Shown piece after piece: positions 1-8,011 of a stretch of 52,769 nucleotides of DNA; the stretch's first letter is position 1; every line of letters starts with the position of its first letter. Origin of the DNA: Planctomycetaceae bacterium (GTDB lineage: Bacteria > Planctomycetota > Phycisphaerae > Phycisphaerales > SM1A02); contig CANLMX010000013.1 of NCBI GenBank assembly GCA_947492385.1, positions 1-52,769 on the forward strand. The letters run 5' to 3'. The notes under the pieces are model-generated. The model saw only the letters and a program-made list of their open reading frames with translations. It was not told the origin of the DNA and searched no databases. Made by a program: the position numbers and the translations under genes.

Positions 1-1056
1 AAGGTCTTCCGTGCCACGGGTACTGCCGCGGCGACGCTGGTCGCGACGCTCGGCGCGACGGCCGCGACGTACGCCGGCACGACGGCCGTTGCAGGCACGG
101 TCTACACCTACACGGTGAAGGCGACGACCGCCGCCGGCGAGAGCGCCGTGAGCGCCGCCGACACGGGCTGGCGCAACGTCGCCGCACCGGCGGGACTTGC
201 GGCGACCGATGGGACCTTCGCCGACAAGGTGCGCGTGACGTGGACGGCGCATGCCAGCACGCTGGTCACGGGCTACCGCGTGCTGCGCCGGCTGCCTTCA
301 GAGTCGGCGTTCACCATGATCGCCACGGTCGCCGGCCGGACGACGGTGACCTACAACGACACCACGATCCCGGTGGCGATCACCGGCACGTACGCGATCC
401 AGGCCGTCATGGCCGCGGGAGCAACCGCTTCGAGCGCGACCGACACCGGATTCCGTTCGGGCACGCCCAGCGGCGCACCGCCTGCGGGCGGCATGCCTCC
501 CCCGGGCGGCGAGGGCGGCACCGCGAGCAACGAGCCACCCTCGACGGGAATGACTCCACCGGCGGGCGGTGCAGGCGACGGATCGGGCACGGGCGGCGGT
601 GATGCGGTCGACGGCGGCGGCGAAGCCGAGGGTGGCGTCGGTGCGGGCGGTGAACCGGACTCGCATCCCGACGATGACGCCGCGAACGTTGCATGCGACG
701 AGCTGGCGGATCGGATCGCGGCCCTGATCGCGGCCGCACGCGGCGAAGATGGGTCGATCGAGCAGGGCGAACTGCGGGATCTCCTCGAGCCGGCACCGCA
801 ACGGATCGCCGGTTCACGGCCCCATTCGACCATGTCCGCGGCCTGCGCCATCCTGGACGGCGACGCAAACCTCGACGGACGGATCGATGCCGCCGATGCC
901 CTGCTCTTCGCGGAGGCGTGGTGCACGGGCGACCGCATCATCGCGGACGTGGACCGGGACGGATCGATCACCGAGCGCGACCTCGACGCGACGCTGCGTG
1001 CACTGATGCGCCACGGCGTCGGAGACGCGCGGGAGCATCAACCCGAGGCTCGGTGA
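1..1056 (+). CDS. FN3-domain exported protein with C-terminal dockerin/EF-hand-like repeats (5' end cut)
   Basis: The left end is cut by the window edge. The frame is open from base 1 and ends at TGA 1054-1056, giving 351 visible residues. Residues 1-52 and about 53-138 look like fibronectin type III modules (strands such as VYTYTV, TGYRVLRR, TYAIQAV). A Gly/Pro/Asp-rich linker follows (about 140-225). The C-terminus has two calcium-loop-like segments, DGDANLDGRIDAADAL and DVDRDGSITERDL, which resemble dockerin or EF-hand repeats. Such proteins are normally exported and anchor or display carbohydrate- or protein-binding modules, but the signal peptide would lie outside the window. The specific function is unknown. 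Confidence 0.75.
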   Translation, partial: KVFRATGTAAATLVATLGATAATYAGTTAVAGTVYTYTVKATTAAGESAVSAADTGWRNVAAPAGLAATDGTFADKVRVTWTAHASTLVTGYRVLRRLPSESAFTMIATVAGRTTVTYNDTTIPVAITGTYAIQAVMAAGATASSATDTGFRSGTPSGAPPAGGMPPPGGEGGTASNEPPSTGMTPPAGGAGDGSGTGGGDAVDGGGEAEGGVGAGGEPDSHPDDDAANVACDELADRIAALIAAARGEDGSIEQGELRDLLEPAPQRIAGSRPHSTMSAACAILDGDANLDGRIDAADALLFAEAWCTGDRIIADVDRDGSITERDLDATLRALMRHGVGDAREHQPEAR

Positions 1057-1092
1057 CCTCGGGCCGATCATCACGTCGACTGAGCGCCGCCC

Positions 1093-1839
1093 TCACACGT
1101 CGAGCGCCTTGCCCTCGCGCGTGCCGTCGTACCAGAATCCGAGGTGCTTCCTCGATTGAAGCGGCCGGCGCACCCCGGCGAGGAACAGCACAGTCAGACC
1201 AAGCAGCCGCACGAGCATCCCGATGCCGTGGCCTGCACGCTGCTTGCGGGCGCTCGACACCACCTCTTCGCGCAGGAACGCAAAGCGACCCTGGGCCTTG
1301 AGCGCGCGGCTCAGCCAGTATTCCTCGCCCGCGAACCAGCGTTCGTCGAATCCGCCCGCCGCCTCGAAGGCGTCGCGGCGCGCGAAGAGGAAGCAGCCGG
1401 CCGCCAGTTCCTGCGAGTACCAGAGCACCTTGAACAGCTCGAAGAAGCCCTCGGCGAGCGGGTGACCGCGGCCGTCGAACGCCACGCGCGACCCGCCACC
1501 GACGGCGCCGGCGTCGAGTTCGAAGAGCGCGTGACGAAGCACGGTCTCGGGCAGCCACGTGTCGGCGTCGACGAAGACAAGCCACGGGGCCGTCGTAGCC
1601 GCAGCCCCCGCGTTGCGTACGGCGGCGATCTGGCGCTTCTCGACGCGCACCACGCGGGCGCCGGCTGCGCCCGCGAGCTCGGCCGTGCGGTCGGAACTCG
1701 CGTCATCAACCACCACCAGCTCGTAGGGGCGCCCGAGCTCCTCCGCCACGGTCCGCAGCTGACCGACGGTCTGCGCGATGACCGCTTCCTCGTTCCATGC
1801 GGGGACGATCAGGGCGTAATCAGGCACGGAGCGCACCAT
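1093..1839 (-). CDS. Family 2 glycosyltransferase
   Basis: This 248-residue protein begins with the GT-A signature IVPAWNEEAVIAQTV, followed by VVVDDASSDRTAEL and the metal-binding VFVDADTWLP. A later GFDERWFAGEEYWLSRAL segment fits the acceptor/catalytic region of small GT2 enzymes. A hydrophobic stretch near the C-terminus (RLLGLTVLFLAGV) may contact the membrane. ATG 1839 is chosen because the GT2 fold starts immediately after it and the frame upstream runs through the end of astD. It lies 17 bp downstream of astD on the same strand, so it is probably co-transcribed, though no metabolic link to arginine catabolism is obvious. The donor and acceptor sugars cannot be told from sequence. Confidence 0.85.
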   Translation of the reverse strand: MVRSVPDYALIVPAWNEEAVIAQTVGQLRTVAEELGRPYELVVVDDASSDRTAELAGAAGARVVRVEKRQIAAVRNAGAAATTAPWLVFVDADTWLPETVLRHALFELDAGAVGGGSRVAFDGRGHPLAEGFFELFKVLWYSQELAAGCFLFARRDAFEAAGGFDERWFAGEEYWLSRALKAQGRFAFLREEVVSSARKQRAGHGIGMLVRLLGLTVLFLAGVRRPLQSRKHLGFWYDGTREGKALDV

Positions 1840-1856
1840 ACGCCCCCGGCGCACGT

Positions 1857-3245
1857 TCAGTCGACCATGCTCGCGACCGGGTAGGCGCACGCGTCGATCA
1901 TCGCAGCACCCGCGGGACGCAGGTTGCCGGACCGGCCGAGACCGCCGAATGGAAGCTTGCCGCTCGCGCCCGCCGTGCCGCAGTTCACGTTGATGCACCC
2001 GGCACGGATCGCGTGCATGGCCTGGTCCACCGCCTCCGCGCTCCGCGTGAACACGCTCGCGGCCAGCCCGAAGTCCGTCGCGTTCGCCTGGACGATCGCG
2101 TCGTCGAGGTCCCGGCATGCCGACACCTGCACCACGGGCGCGAACGCCTCGCGGTCGGTCGCCCGCTCGAACATGTCCACCTGCAGCACCCCGGGCGTGA
2201 GGAACCACCCCTCGCCCGCCGGCGCCACGGCTTCGAGCAGCACGCGCGCCCCGCCCTCGGCGCGCTCGGACTGGAACCGGAGCGCCGCGTCCCGCGCCTC
2301 GCGCGAGACCAACGGCCCCATGAAGGGCGCGGGTTCCGCGTCGCCCGCGCCCACCGTCACCGCGCGCGCCGCGTCGAGGAACGCCGCCATGAACCGGTCG
2401 GCCACGCGCTCGTGCACGATGATGCGACGCGTGCACGTGCACCGCTGCCCCGTCGTCAGGAACGCGCACCGCACGCACTCCGACACCGCGACGGCGAGGT
2501 CCGCGTCATCCATCACGATCGCCGGGTTGCTGCCGCCCATCTCGAGCGCCACCATGCGCCCCGGGCGGTCGAGGTTCGACTCGAGGATCCGCCGCCCCAC
2601 GGGCCAGCTGCCAGTGAACAGCACGCCGTCGACGTCCGCGTGGGCCACCAGCCCGGCCGCGACGTCGCCGCGCCCCTGAACCAGATTGAACACGCCCGCA
2701 GGCATCCCCGCCTCCGCCATCAGCTCGGCCATCAGCGCGCCGACCGCCGGCGTCCGCTCGCTCGGCTTGAACACCACCGCATTACCCGCAAGCAGCGCCG
2801 GCACCCAGTGGCCGTTCGGCAGGTGCGCCGGGAAGTTGAACGGCCCGATGACCGCCATCACGCCGAACGGCCGGTAGGTGCAGCGGTTGACCCGCGTGCC
2901 TGCGCCCGGCACCTCGTAGCCCGCGATGCGCGCACGCACTCGCTCCTCGAGCGTGACGTGCACCTTGTCCGCGAGCAGCGAGGCCTCCTGGCGCGCCTCG
3001 GCGATTGTCTTCCCCATCTCGCGCGTGATGAGCCGCGCGATGCGCTCCGCGTGGCGCGTGGTCGTCGCCGCCCATGCGCGGAGGTACTCGGCCCGTGCCT
3101 CGGGCGCAAGCCGCGACCACGCCGGGAACGCCGCTCGCGCGCGCCGCACCGCATCCTCGGCCGCGCCGGGCTCGGCAACGCCCCGCCACACCTCCTGCGA
3201 GGGGCGGGCCGGGTCATGCGAGACGATCTCGCGGGAATCGATCAT
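1857..3245 (-). CDS. astD: N-succinylglutamate 5-semialdehyde dehydrogenase (AstD-like)
   Basis: This is a 462-residue NAD(P)-dependent aldehyde dehydrogenase. The cofactor-binding lysine lies in FKPSERTP (K160), the general-base glutamate in ALEMGGSNP (E235) and the catalytic cysteine in TTGQRCTC (C269). The segments GPFNFPAHLPNGHWVPAL and KLPFGGLGRSGN are typical of AstD, which oxidises N2-succinylglutamate semialdehyde to N2-succinylglutamate. Its ATG overlaps the TGA of astA (ATGA at 3245-3242), so translation is coupled. Context with astA and an aminotransferase supports the AstD assignment over succinate-semialdehyde dehydrogenase. Confidence 0.88.
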   Translation of the reverse strand: MIDSREIVSHDPARPSQEVWRGVAEPGAAEDAVRRARAAFPAWSRLAPEARAEYLRAWAATTTRHAERIARLITREMGKTIAEARQEASLLADKVHVTLEERVRARIAGYEVPGAGTRVNRCTYRPFGVMAVIGPFNFPAHLPNGHWVPALLAGNAVVFKPSERTPAVGALMAELMAEAGMPAGVFNLVQGRGDVAAGLVAHADVDGVLFTGSWPVGRRILESNLDRPGRMVALEMGGSNPAIVMDDADLAVAVSECVRCAFLTTGQRCTCTRRIIVHERVADRFMAAFLDAARAVTVGAGDAEPAPFMGPLVSREARDAALRFQSERAEGGARVLLEAVAPAGEGWFLTPGVLQVDMFERATDREAFAPVVQVSACRDLDDAIVQANATDFGLAASVFTRSAEAVDQAMHAIRAGCINVNCGTAGASGKLPFGGLGRSGNLRPAGAAMIDACAYPVASMVD

Positions 3246-4273
3246 CGCTCGGCGGCGAGCGCGGTCACGCCCACCGTGTCGCCCGGGTGTGCGCCGAGCG
3301 CCGCGGCCACGTCCTTCGGGAGCCGCACGCCGTCGCCATCCACCGAGCACGCACTTCGTACCGCGCGGAACCCGAGCCCACGGTCGGCCGCGCAGCTCAC
3401 GAACGCCGTCGCGGCACCGCCCGCCGGCTCGCCCGCCACGAGGGACATGCGCTTCGTCGCCTGCACCAGCGGGATCCGGTCGACCTCGGCCTCCAGGTAC
3501 GGGCCGCCATCGAACGGGTCGCAGCGGTCGCGGTACGTGAATCCCTGCTTCTCGAGCATCGCCTTCGCGGGGCGCGTCTCCTCGCCCACCTTGCCCACCA
3601 GGTTGCGTGCCTCTGCAGGCAGCGTGCTGAGGTAGATCTCCTCCTTCGGCAGCAGGCTCAGCATGAACTCCTTGCTGTGCTGGCAGAATGCATCGGCCTC
3701 GGAATAGCTGAGGTTGATGAAACGACGCCCGAAGAACTCCCAGAAGAGCGTGTTGCTGTCGGGCGTCAGGGGGCCCATCAGTTCAGCAATGATGTGGGGC
3801 TGGAAGTGCTCGCGGTGCATCCCGAGGAAGTGGAAACGCACCAGCGAAAGAAGCGACCCGAGCTTCTCGCGGTGCCCGCGGTAGCCCGGCGCCAGGATCA
3901 GGCCACCGAGCTCGCTCGGGCCGCTCTCGTCCGTCGACACCTGGATCGTGGTGTGCATCGCGCCCGTGTTGAGGTCGCGGCTGAAGTGCTCGCGCCGGCG
4001 CACGCGCAGCGAGATGTGCGGCCACCCGGGCCAGCCCATGCGGCAGATCAGCGAACTCGTGCCGATCACGCCGCCCGTCTGCGTGTCCTCGAGCACGAAC
4101 ATGAACTGCCGCTCGCGCTCGTCCGGCGACTCGCCCGCGAAGCTCCGGCGGCTCCGCGCCACCTTCGCCGCGATGATGTCGGGATCGGCCGGAAGGTTGA
4201 TGAAATGGACCATCCTCGCCAGCTTCAGGAGCGTGGCGACGTCGTCCGGCAGGGCCTGTCGGATCACGAACAT
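3242..4273 (-). CDS. astA: Arginine/ornithine N-succinyltransferase (AstA)
   Basis: This 343-residue protein is the right length and sequence for AstA, a GNAT-fold enzyme that moves succinyl from succinyl-CoA to the alpha-amino group of arginine (in some members also ornithine). The N-terminal FVIRQALPDDVATLLKLA and the segments SELGGLILAPGYRGHREKLG and SLVRFHFLGMHREHF are family hallmarks. The C-terminal about 60 residues (after PLVQATKRMSLV) are shorter on conserved motifs than in proteobacterial AstA. It follows the aminotransferase after a 60-bp gap and overlaps astD by 4 nt. No strong Shine-Dalgarno precedes ATG 4273. Confidence 0.9.
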   Translation of the reverse strand: MFVIRQALPDDVATLLKLARMVHFINLPADPDIIAAKVARSRRSFAGESPDERERQFMFVLEDTQTGGVIGTSSLICRMGWPGWPHISLRVRRREHFSRDLNTGAMHTTIQVSTDESGPSELGGLILAPGYRGHREKLGSLLSLVRFHFLGMHREHFQPHIIAELMGPLTPDSNTLFWEFFGRRFINLSYSEADAFCQHSKEFMLSLLPKEEIYLSTLPAEARNLVGKVGEETRPAKAMLEKQGFTYRDRCDPFDGGPYLEAEVDRIPLVQATKRMSLVAGEPAGGAATAFVSCAADRGLGFRAVRSACSVDGDGVRLPKDVAAALGAHPGDTVGVTALAAER

Positions 4274-4333
4274 CGGAATCCCAGTATCGGCTGTTTCCGC
4301 AGCCCTGTTGACGGTCCGAGAATCAGCCCGCCC

Positions 4334-5764
4334 TTACCCCGCCGAGCGCGCCATCGCGCGCTCGACGATGTCGAACACCGGTTCCCACTGCTCGGGCTGC
4401 ATCACGCCGATCGGCGGGAGCATGCGGACGTGGTACGGACCGTGCCCGCAGTAAAGCGCCATCACGCCTTCCTCGAAGAGGACGTTGAGGAACTTCATCA
4501 CGCGGTCCTTGTCGCCGCCGAACGGCGTCATCCGGCACATGCCGCCGGTGCCGCCGACGAACGTGCGGCTCTCGCGGCCGAAGGCGTCGCGCACCGGCGG
4601 GAACCACTCCGGGTGCCGCTCGACCAGCCGCGCGACGTGCGCGCGGAACGCGGCATGGAGCTTCGCGTTGCGCCCGTCGGCTCCGTAGAAGCCGCCGTCG
4701 CGCAGCGTGCGGAGCGCCTCGAGCCCCACCGCGAACGCGGAGGTGCTGGCGGTGAACGTGCCGCTCAGGAGACCCGGCTTCGGGTTCATCTCGGCGGTGA
4801 AGAGGCAGGCGCACGCCTGCGAGATCTTCCCGACCGTGACCACGTCAAGGTGCTTGCCGAGGCCGAGCGCTTCGAAGCGGAACATGGTCTCGGTGCGCCC
4901 GAACGACTGCACCTCGTCGTCCCACACGGGGACCTTCGCCTGCTTGCACAGCTCGATCAGCGCCATGAAGAACTCGCGCGGCGCGACGTTGAAGCCACCC
5001 TCGCCCTGCACCAGCTCCATCACGAAGCACGCGTGCTGTCCCGGATAGCGGTGCAGATACTGCTTCAGGTGCCACACGGCCATCTCGATGGAACGGGGCC
5101 CGAGCTGCGGGTCGAAGAACGGCATGTAGTCGACCTGCGTCGACAGCGCGATGCCCTGGCGATAGGGGGCGTTGTCACCGATCTGCGACATGGTCACCGA
5201 ACGGCCCAGGAAGCAGTCCTGGAACGCGATCACGCGCGGCGCACCGCCGGTCTTCTGCATGCACGCCTTGAGCGCAGCCTCGTTGACCATGCATCCGGAG
5301 TTGCTCACGAAGCAGTGCGCGAGGTCGCTGGATCGCGCCGCCTCCTGCACCATGAACTCGGCGAAGGCGACGCTGTCGGCATTGCTCGTCAGGTTGCCCT
5401 GCATGCACAGGTCGGAGAGGCCAGCGCGCAGCGCGGCCGCCACCATGCGCGGGTCGCCATGGCCGAACATGTGCACGCCGATGCCGTTGAGCATGTCCCA
5501 CTTGACGCTGCCGTCGGCGAGCTCCACCAGGGGCCCGTTGCCGCGGCCGGTCCCGAGGTAGGGCATGATGGGCCCGCGACCCCGGACCGCGGCCACGCGC
5601 TTCATCGCCGCATCGAACGACTCCTTGCGCGCAGGGTCGGCCGGGCGAGCTCCCGTGAGCGATGCCTGCGAGGCGCGCAACGCCTCGACGATCGCATCGA
5701 TGTGGCCCGCGACCGCGGGATCGGAGGCAAGCGGGGACGGGAGCGCGCTGATCAGGTCGGTCAT
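4334..5764 (-). CDS. Class III PLP aminotransferase, probably in the AstC role
   Basis: This 476-residue fold-type I enzyme has the class III motif WDDEVQSFGRT (D283, the residue that contacts the PLP ring nitrogen) and a lysine in VTVGKISQ (K313) that should form the Schiff base. It is divergent: the usual NSGTEANEAA is NSGCMVNEAA, and it is about 70 residues longer than typical AstC/ArgD, with an N-terminal helical extension. Position directly upstream of astA and astD suggests it transaminates N2-succinylornithine, giving succinylglutamate semialdehyde. Other omega-amino donors cannot be excluded. A -10-like TACCAT lies 8 nt before ATG 5764 with no Shine-Dalgarno, so it may head a leaderless transcript. 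Confidence 0.82.
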   Translation of the reverse strand: MTDLISALPSPLASDPAVAGHIDAIVEALRASQASLTGARPADPARKESFDAAMKRVAAVRGRGPIMPYLGTGRGNGPLVELADGSVKWDMLNGIGVHMFGHGDPRMVAAALRAGLSDLCMQGNLTSNADSVAFAEFMVQEAARSSDLAHCFVSNSGCMVNEAALKACMQKTGGAPRVIAFQDCFLGRSVTMSQIGDNAPYRQGIALSTQVDYMPFFDPQLGPRSIEMAVWHLKQYLHRYPGQHACFVMELVQGEGGFNVAPREFFMALIELCKQAKVPVWDDEVQSFGRTETMFRFEALGLGKHLDVVTVGKISQACACLFTAEMNPKPGLLSGTFTASTSAFAVGLEALRTLRDGGFYGADGRNAKLHAAFRAHVARLVERHPEWFPPVRDAFGRESRTFVGGTGGMCRMTPFGGDKDRVMKFLNVLFEEGVMALYCGHGPYHVRMLPPIGVMQPEQWEPVFDIVERAMARSAG

Positions 5765-5772
5765 GGATGGGG

Positions 5773-5778
5773 ATGGTA
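5773..5778 (-). promoter_or_regulatory. -10 box for the aminotransferase-astA-astD unit (leaderless type)
   Basis: On the minus strand TACCAT is followed by exactly 8 nt and then ATG 5764. No Shine-Dalgarno lies between, so the transcript would start at or next to the start codon. No good -35 hexamer is visible. Confidence 0.45.
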
Positions 5779-5783
5779 GGAGT

Positions 5784-7058
5784 TCACGGATTCGGGAGGA
5801 TGCACTCGCGCGCCCTCATCAGGATCAGCGCCACGAGCTGCGCACGGTCAACCAGCCCGTCGAGGTCCACCCACTCGTCGGTGCGGTGCAGGTTGCCGCC
5901 GCGCACGCCCAGCGTGTCGATCACGGGAAGCCCCGCGGCCTGCAGGTTGTTCCCGTCGCAGACGCCCCCCGACCTCGCGAACGGCAGCGGCCGGCCGAGG
6001 TCCTCGCTGGCCTCGCGCGCAAGCGCCGCCAAGCGCTCAACCGCGGGCGTCAGCGGCTTGGCGGGCCGGCCCACGACGCGGCGCACGCGCACGCGCGGCA
6101 CCTCGTCGTCGCCCCCCGAAGCCAGCGCGTCGATCGCGCCCTCGAGCTCGGCCTGCCGCACCGCGTCGGCGAAGCGCAGGTTGCCCCACGCGCGCGCGCA
6201 GTCCGGGACGGCGTTGGTCACTGCCCCGCCCTGCAGCGGGCCGACGTTCACGATGCGCCCCGCCGCCGCGTCCGATGCGCGTTCGGCCTGGAGCACGCGC
6301 TCGCATAGGACGCGCACCGCACTCACTCCCTTGGCGTAGTCGCGGCCGGCGTGCGCCGCGCGCCCCGTGGCCTCGATCATGAACTGGCCGGCACCCATGC
6401 GCTCGACGACCAGCGAGTCTCCGTCGCCTGCGGGCTCGAACACGAACCCCGCCGCGTGACCGGGCGCGACGCGCGCGAGCGCCGCCGCCGAGCCGAAGCT
6501 TCCCGTCTCCTCGTCGGGCGTCAGCACGAACGTCCACGAGAGCAGCACGCCCGCATCGCGGATCGCCTCGAGGGCCGCCAGCGCGATGACCAGCCCTCCC
6601 TTCATGTCCGCGGCACCGGGCCCCTGCGCGCGCCCGCCGCCCACGTCCACCAGCGCGCGGAACGCACCGTGCGGGTCATGCACCGTATCGAAGTGGCCGC
6701 TCAGCAGGAGCCTCGGCCCCGGCCCGTCATGCTTCGCCACCAGCACGTCGATGCTCGTATCGCCCTCGCCGACGCCCGCGCTCCCATGGCCACCGGCGCC
6801 GGCCCCGCCCGAGCCCGCCGCACCGCCGTGCGCCCACGGCGGATCGATCCACGCGGGCCGCGCCTCGCACGGCTCGTCGTGGGTGACCGCGCCTAGGGAG
6901 CGCAGCCGCGCTGCAAGCAGCGCGCGCTGCCGGTGCAGGCCCGGCACGTGCCCGCGGCCCGTGGGGATCGCAACCCACGCCGCAAGCTCGTCAACCATCC
7001 GCTGCCGCCACGCCTCGATGCGCGCGCAGGCGTCGCGTTCCTTCGGCGTCAGGCTCAT
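5784..7058 (-). CDS. M20-family metallopeptidase / amino-acid deacylase
   Basis: This 424-residue M20 (ArgE/DapE/CPG2) protein shows all the di-zinc site motifs: GHFDTV (H122, D124), GAADMKGG (D151), PDEETGSFGS (E183/E184), an EPAGDG segment and a late LHRTDEW histidine. A Gly/Ala-rich insert (about residues 78-99) separates the N-terminus from the first zinc motif. ATG 7058 is preferred over ATG 7064 because GGGAGG lies at ideal distance from the former, and it overlaps the dapF stop (ATGA). It sits between dapF and the ast genes, so it could desuccinylate succinyl-DAP or take the missing AstE role on N-succinylglutamate. That choice is inference. Confidence 0.85.
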   Translation of the reverse strand: MSLTPKERDACARIEAWRQRMVDELAAWVAIPTGRGHVPGLHRQRALLAARLRSLGAVTHDEPCEARPAWIDPPWAHGGAAGSGGAGAGGHGSAGVGEGDTSIDVLVAKHDGPGPRLLLSGHFDTVHDPHGAFRALVDVGGGRAQGPGAADMKGGLVIALAALEAIRDAGVLLSWTFVLTPDEETGSFGSAAALARVAPGHAAGFVFEPAGDGDSLVVERMGAGQFMIEATGRAAHAGRDYAKGVSAVRVLCERVLQAERASDAAAGRIVNVGPLQGGAVTNAVPDCARAWGNLRFADAVRQAELEGAIDALASGGDDEVPRVRVRRVVGRPAKPLTPAVERLAALAREASEDLGRPLPFARSGGVCDGNNLQAAGLPVIDTLGVRGGNLHRTDEWVDLDGLVDRAQLVALILMRARECILPNP

Positions 7059-8008
7059 GCGCATTCCTCCCGGCCGCCGCGCGGCCATGCACCAAGGTCG
7101 AGCTTGCCCTCGAACACCTCCACCGCAGGCCCGGTCATCATGACGCCGGCGCCGCCTCCGTCCCACGCGATGCTTAGATCGCCTCCCGGCAGGTGCGCGA
7201 GCACGGGCGACCGCAGCCGCCCGGTCACGATGCCCGCCACGCACACGGCGCACGCACCCGTGCCGCACGCCTGCGTCGCGCCGCTGCCGCGCTCCCACGT
7301 GCGCATCCGGACCTCGCGATCGGCGATCACCTCCGCGAAATGAACGTTGACGCGCTCCGGAAACCACGCGTGGCGCTCCGCGAAGGGGCCGACCGACGCC
7401 AACGGCACCGCGGCCACGTTTCGGCACCAGAGCACCAGGTGCGGGTTGCCCATGCTCACGAGCGTCACGCGCGCATCGAGCCCGCACGCATCCTGCCATC
7501 CCTCCGGCGCCCCGCTCGCCCGCCAGAATCCGGCGTCGAGCGGATGGTCGACCACGGCACCCGCGGGCGCGACGCCCGGGATCGCGGCGGGAATCCGCGC
7601 GCACGCCATGATCGGCGGCGCCATGTCGACCGTTGCCTCACTCACGGTGCCGTCGTGGCCGCCACGGCGCCACGCGACCTCGAGCACGCCGCGGCGCGTC
7701 TCGACGCGCAGCGGGTTGCGGTCCGAAAGCCCCCGGTCGACCGCGAACTTCGCGACGCAGCGGATCCCGTTGCCGCACATGAGCCCCTCGCTGCCGTCGG
7801 CGTTAAACATGCGCATGCGCACGTCCGCGTCCACGCCGGGCGTCACCGGCTCGAGCATGATGAGGCCGTCACTGCCGACGCCGACGTGGCGGTCGCTGAC
7901 CCAGCGCGCGAGCGCCGGCGCGTCGTCGGCCGGATGCTGCGTGCCGTCCACGTAGACGTAGTCGTTGCCGAGCCCGTGCATCTTGGCGAAGTTCACGGGC
8001 GAGTTCAT
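7055..8008 (-). CDS. dapF: Diaminopimelate epimerase
   Basis: This 317-residue protein interconverts LL- and meso-diaminopimelate, supplying lysine and the peptidoglycan cross-linking residue. The two catalytic cysteines are in FNADGSEGLMCGNGIRC (C78) and GSGATQACGTGAC (C248). The N-terminal FAKMHGLGNDYVYVD is the standard DapF start. It begins only 3 bp after the stop of the upstream gene and overlaps the downstream M20 gene by 4 nt, so it is internal to an operon. Its presence implies a DAP-based lysine pathway and, by family knowledge, probably DAP-type peptidoglycan. Confidence 0.95.
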   Translation of the reverse strand: MNSPVNFAKMHGLGNDYVYVDGTQHPADDAPALARWVSDRHVGVGSDGLIMLEPVTPGVDADVRMRMFNADGSEGLMCGNGIRCVAKFAVDRGLSDRNPLRVETRRGVLEVAWRRGGHDGTVSEATVDMAPPIMACARIPAAIPGVAPAGAVVDHPLDAGFWRASGAPEGWQDACGLDARVTLVSMGNPHLVLWCRNVAAVPLASVGPFAERHAWFPERVNVHFAEVIADREVRMRTWERGSGATQACGTGACAVCVAGIVTGRLRSPVLAHLPGGDLSIAWDGGGAGVMMTGPAVEVFEGKLDLGAWPRGGREECA

Positions 8009-8011
8009 CGC

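Noticed and set aside
3074-5779. A 901-codon plus-strand frame opposite astA, astD and the aminotransferase
   Set aside because: It lies opposite three recognised enzymes, with Arg/His-rich composition and no motif.
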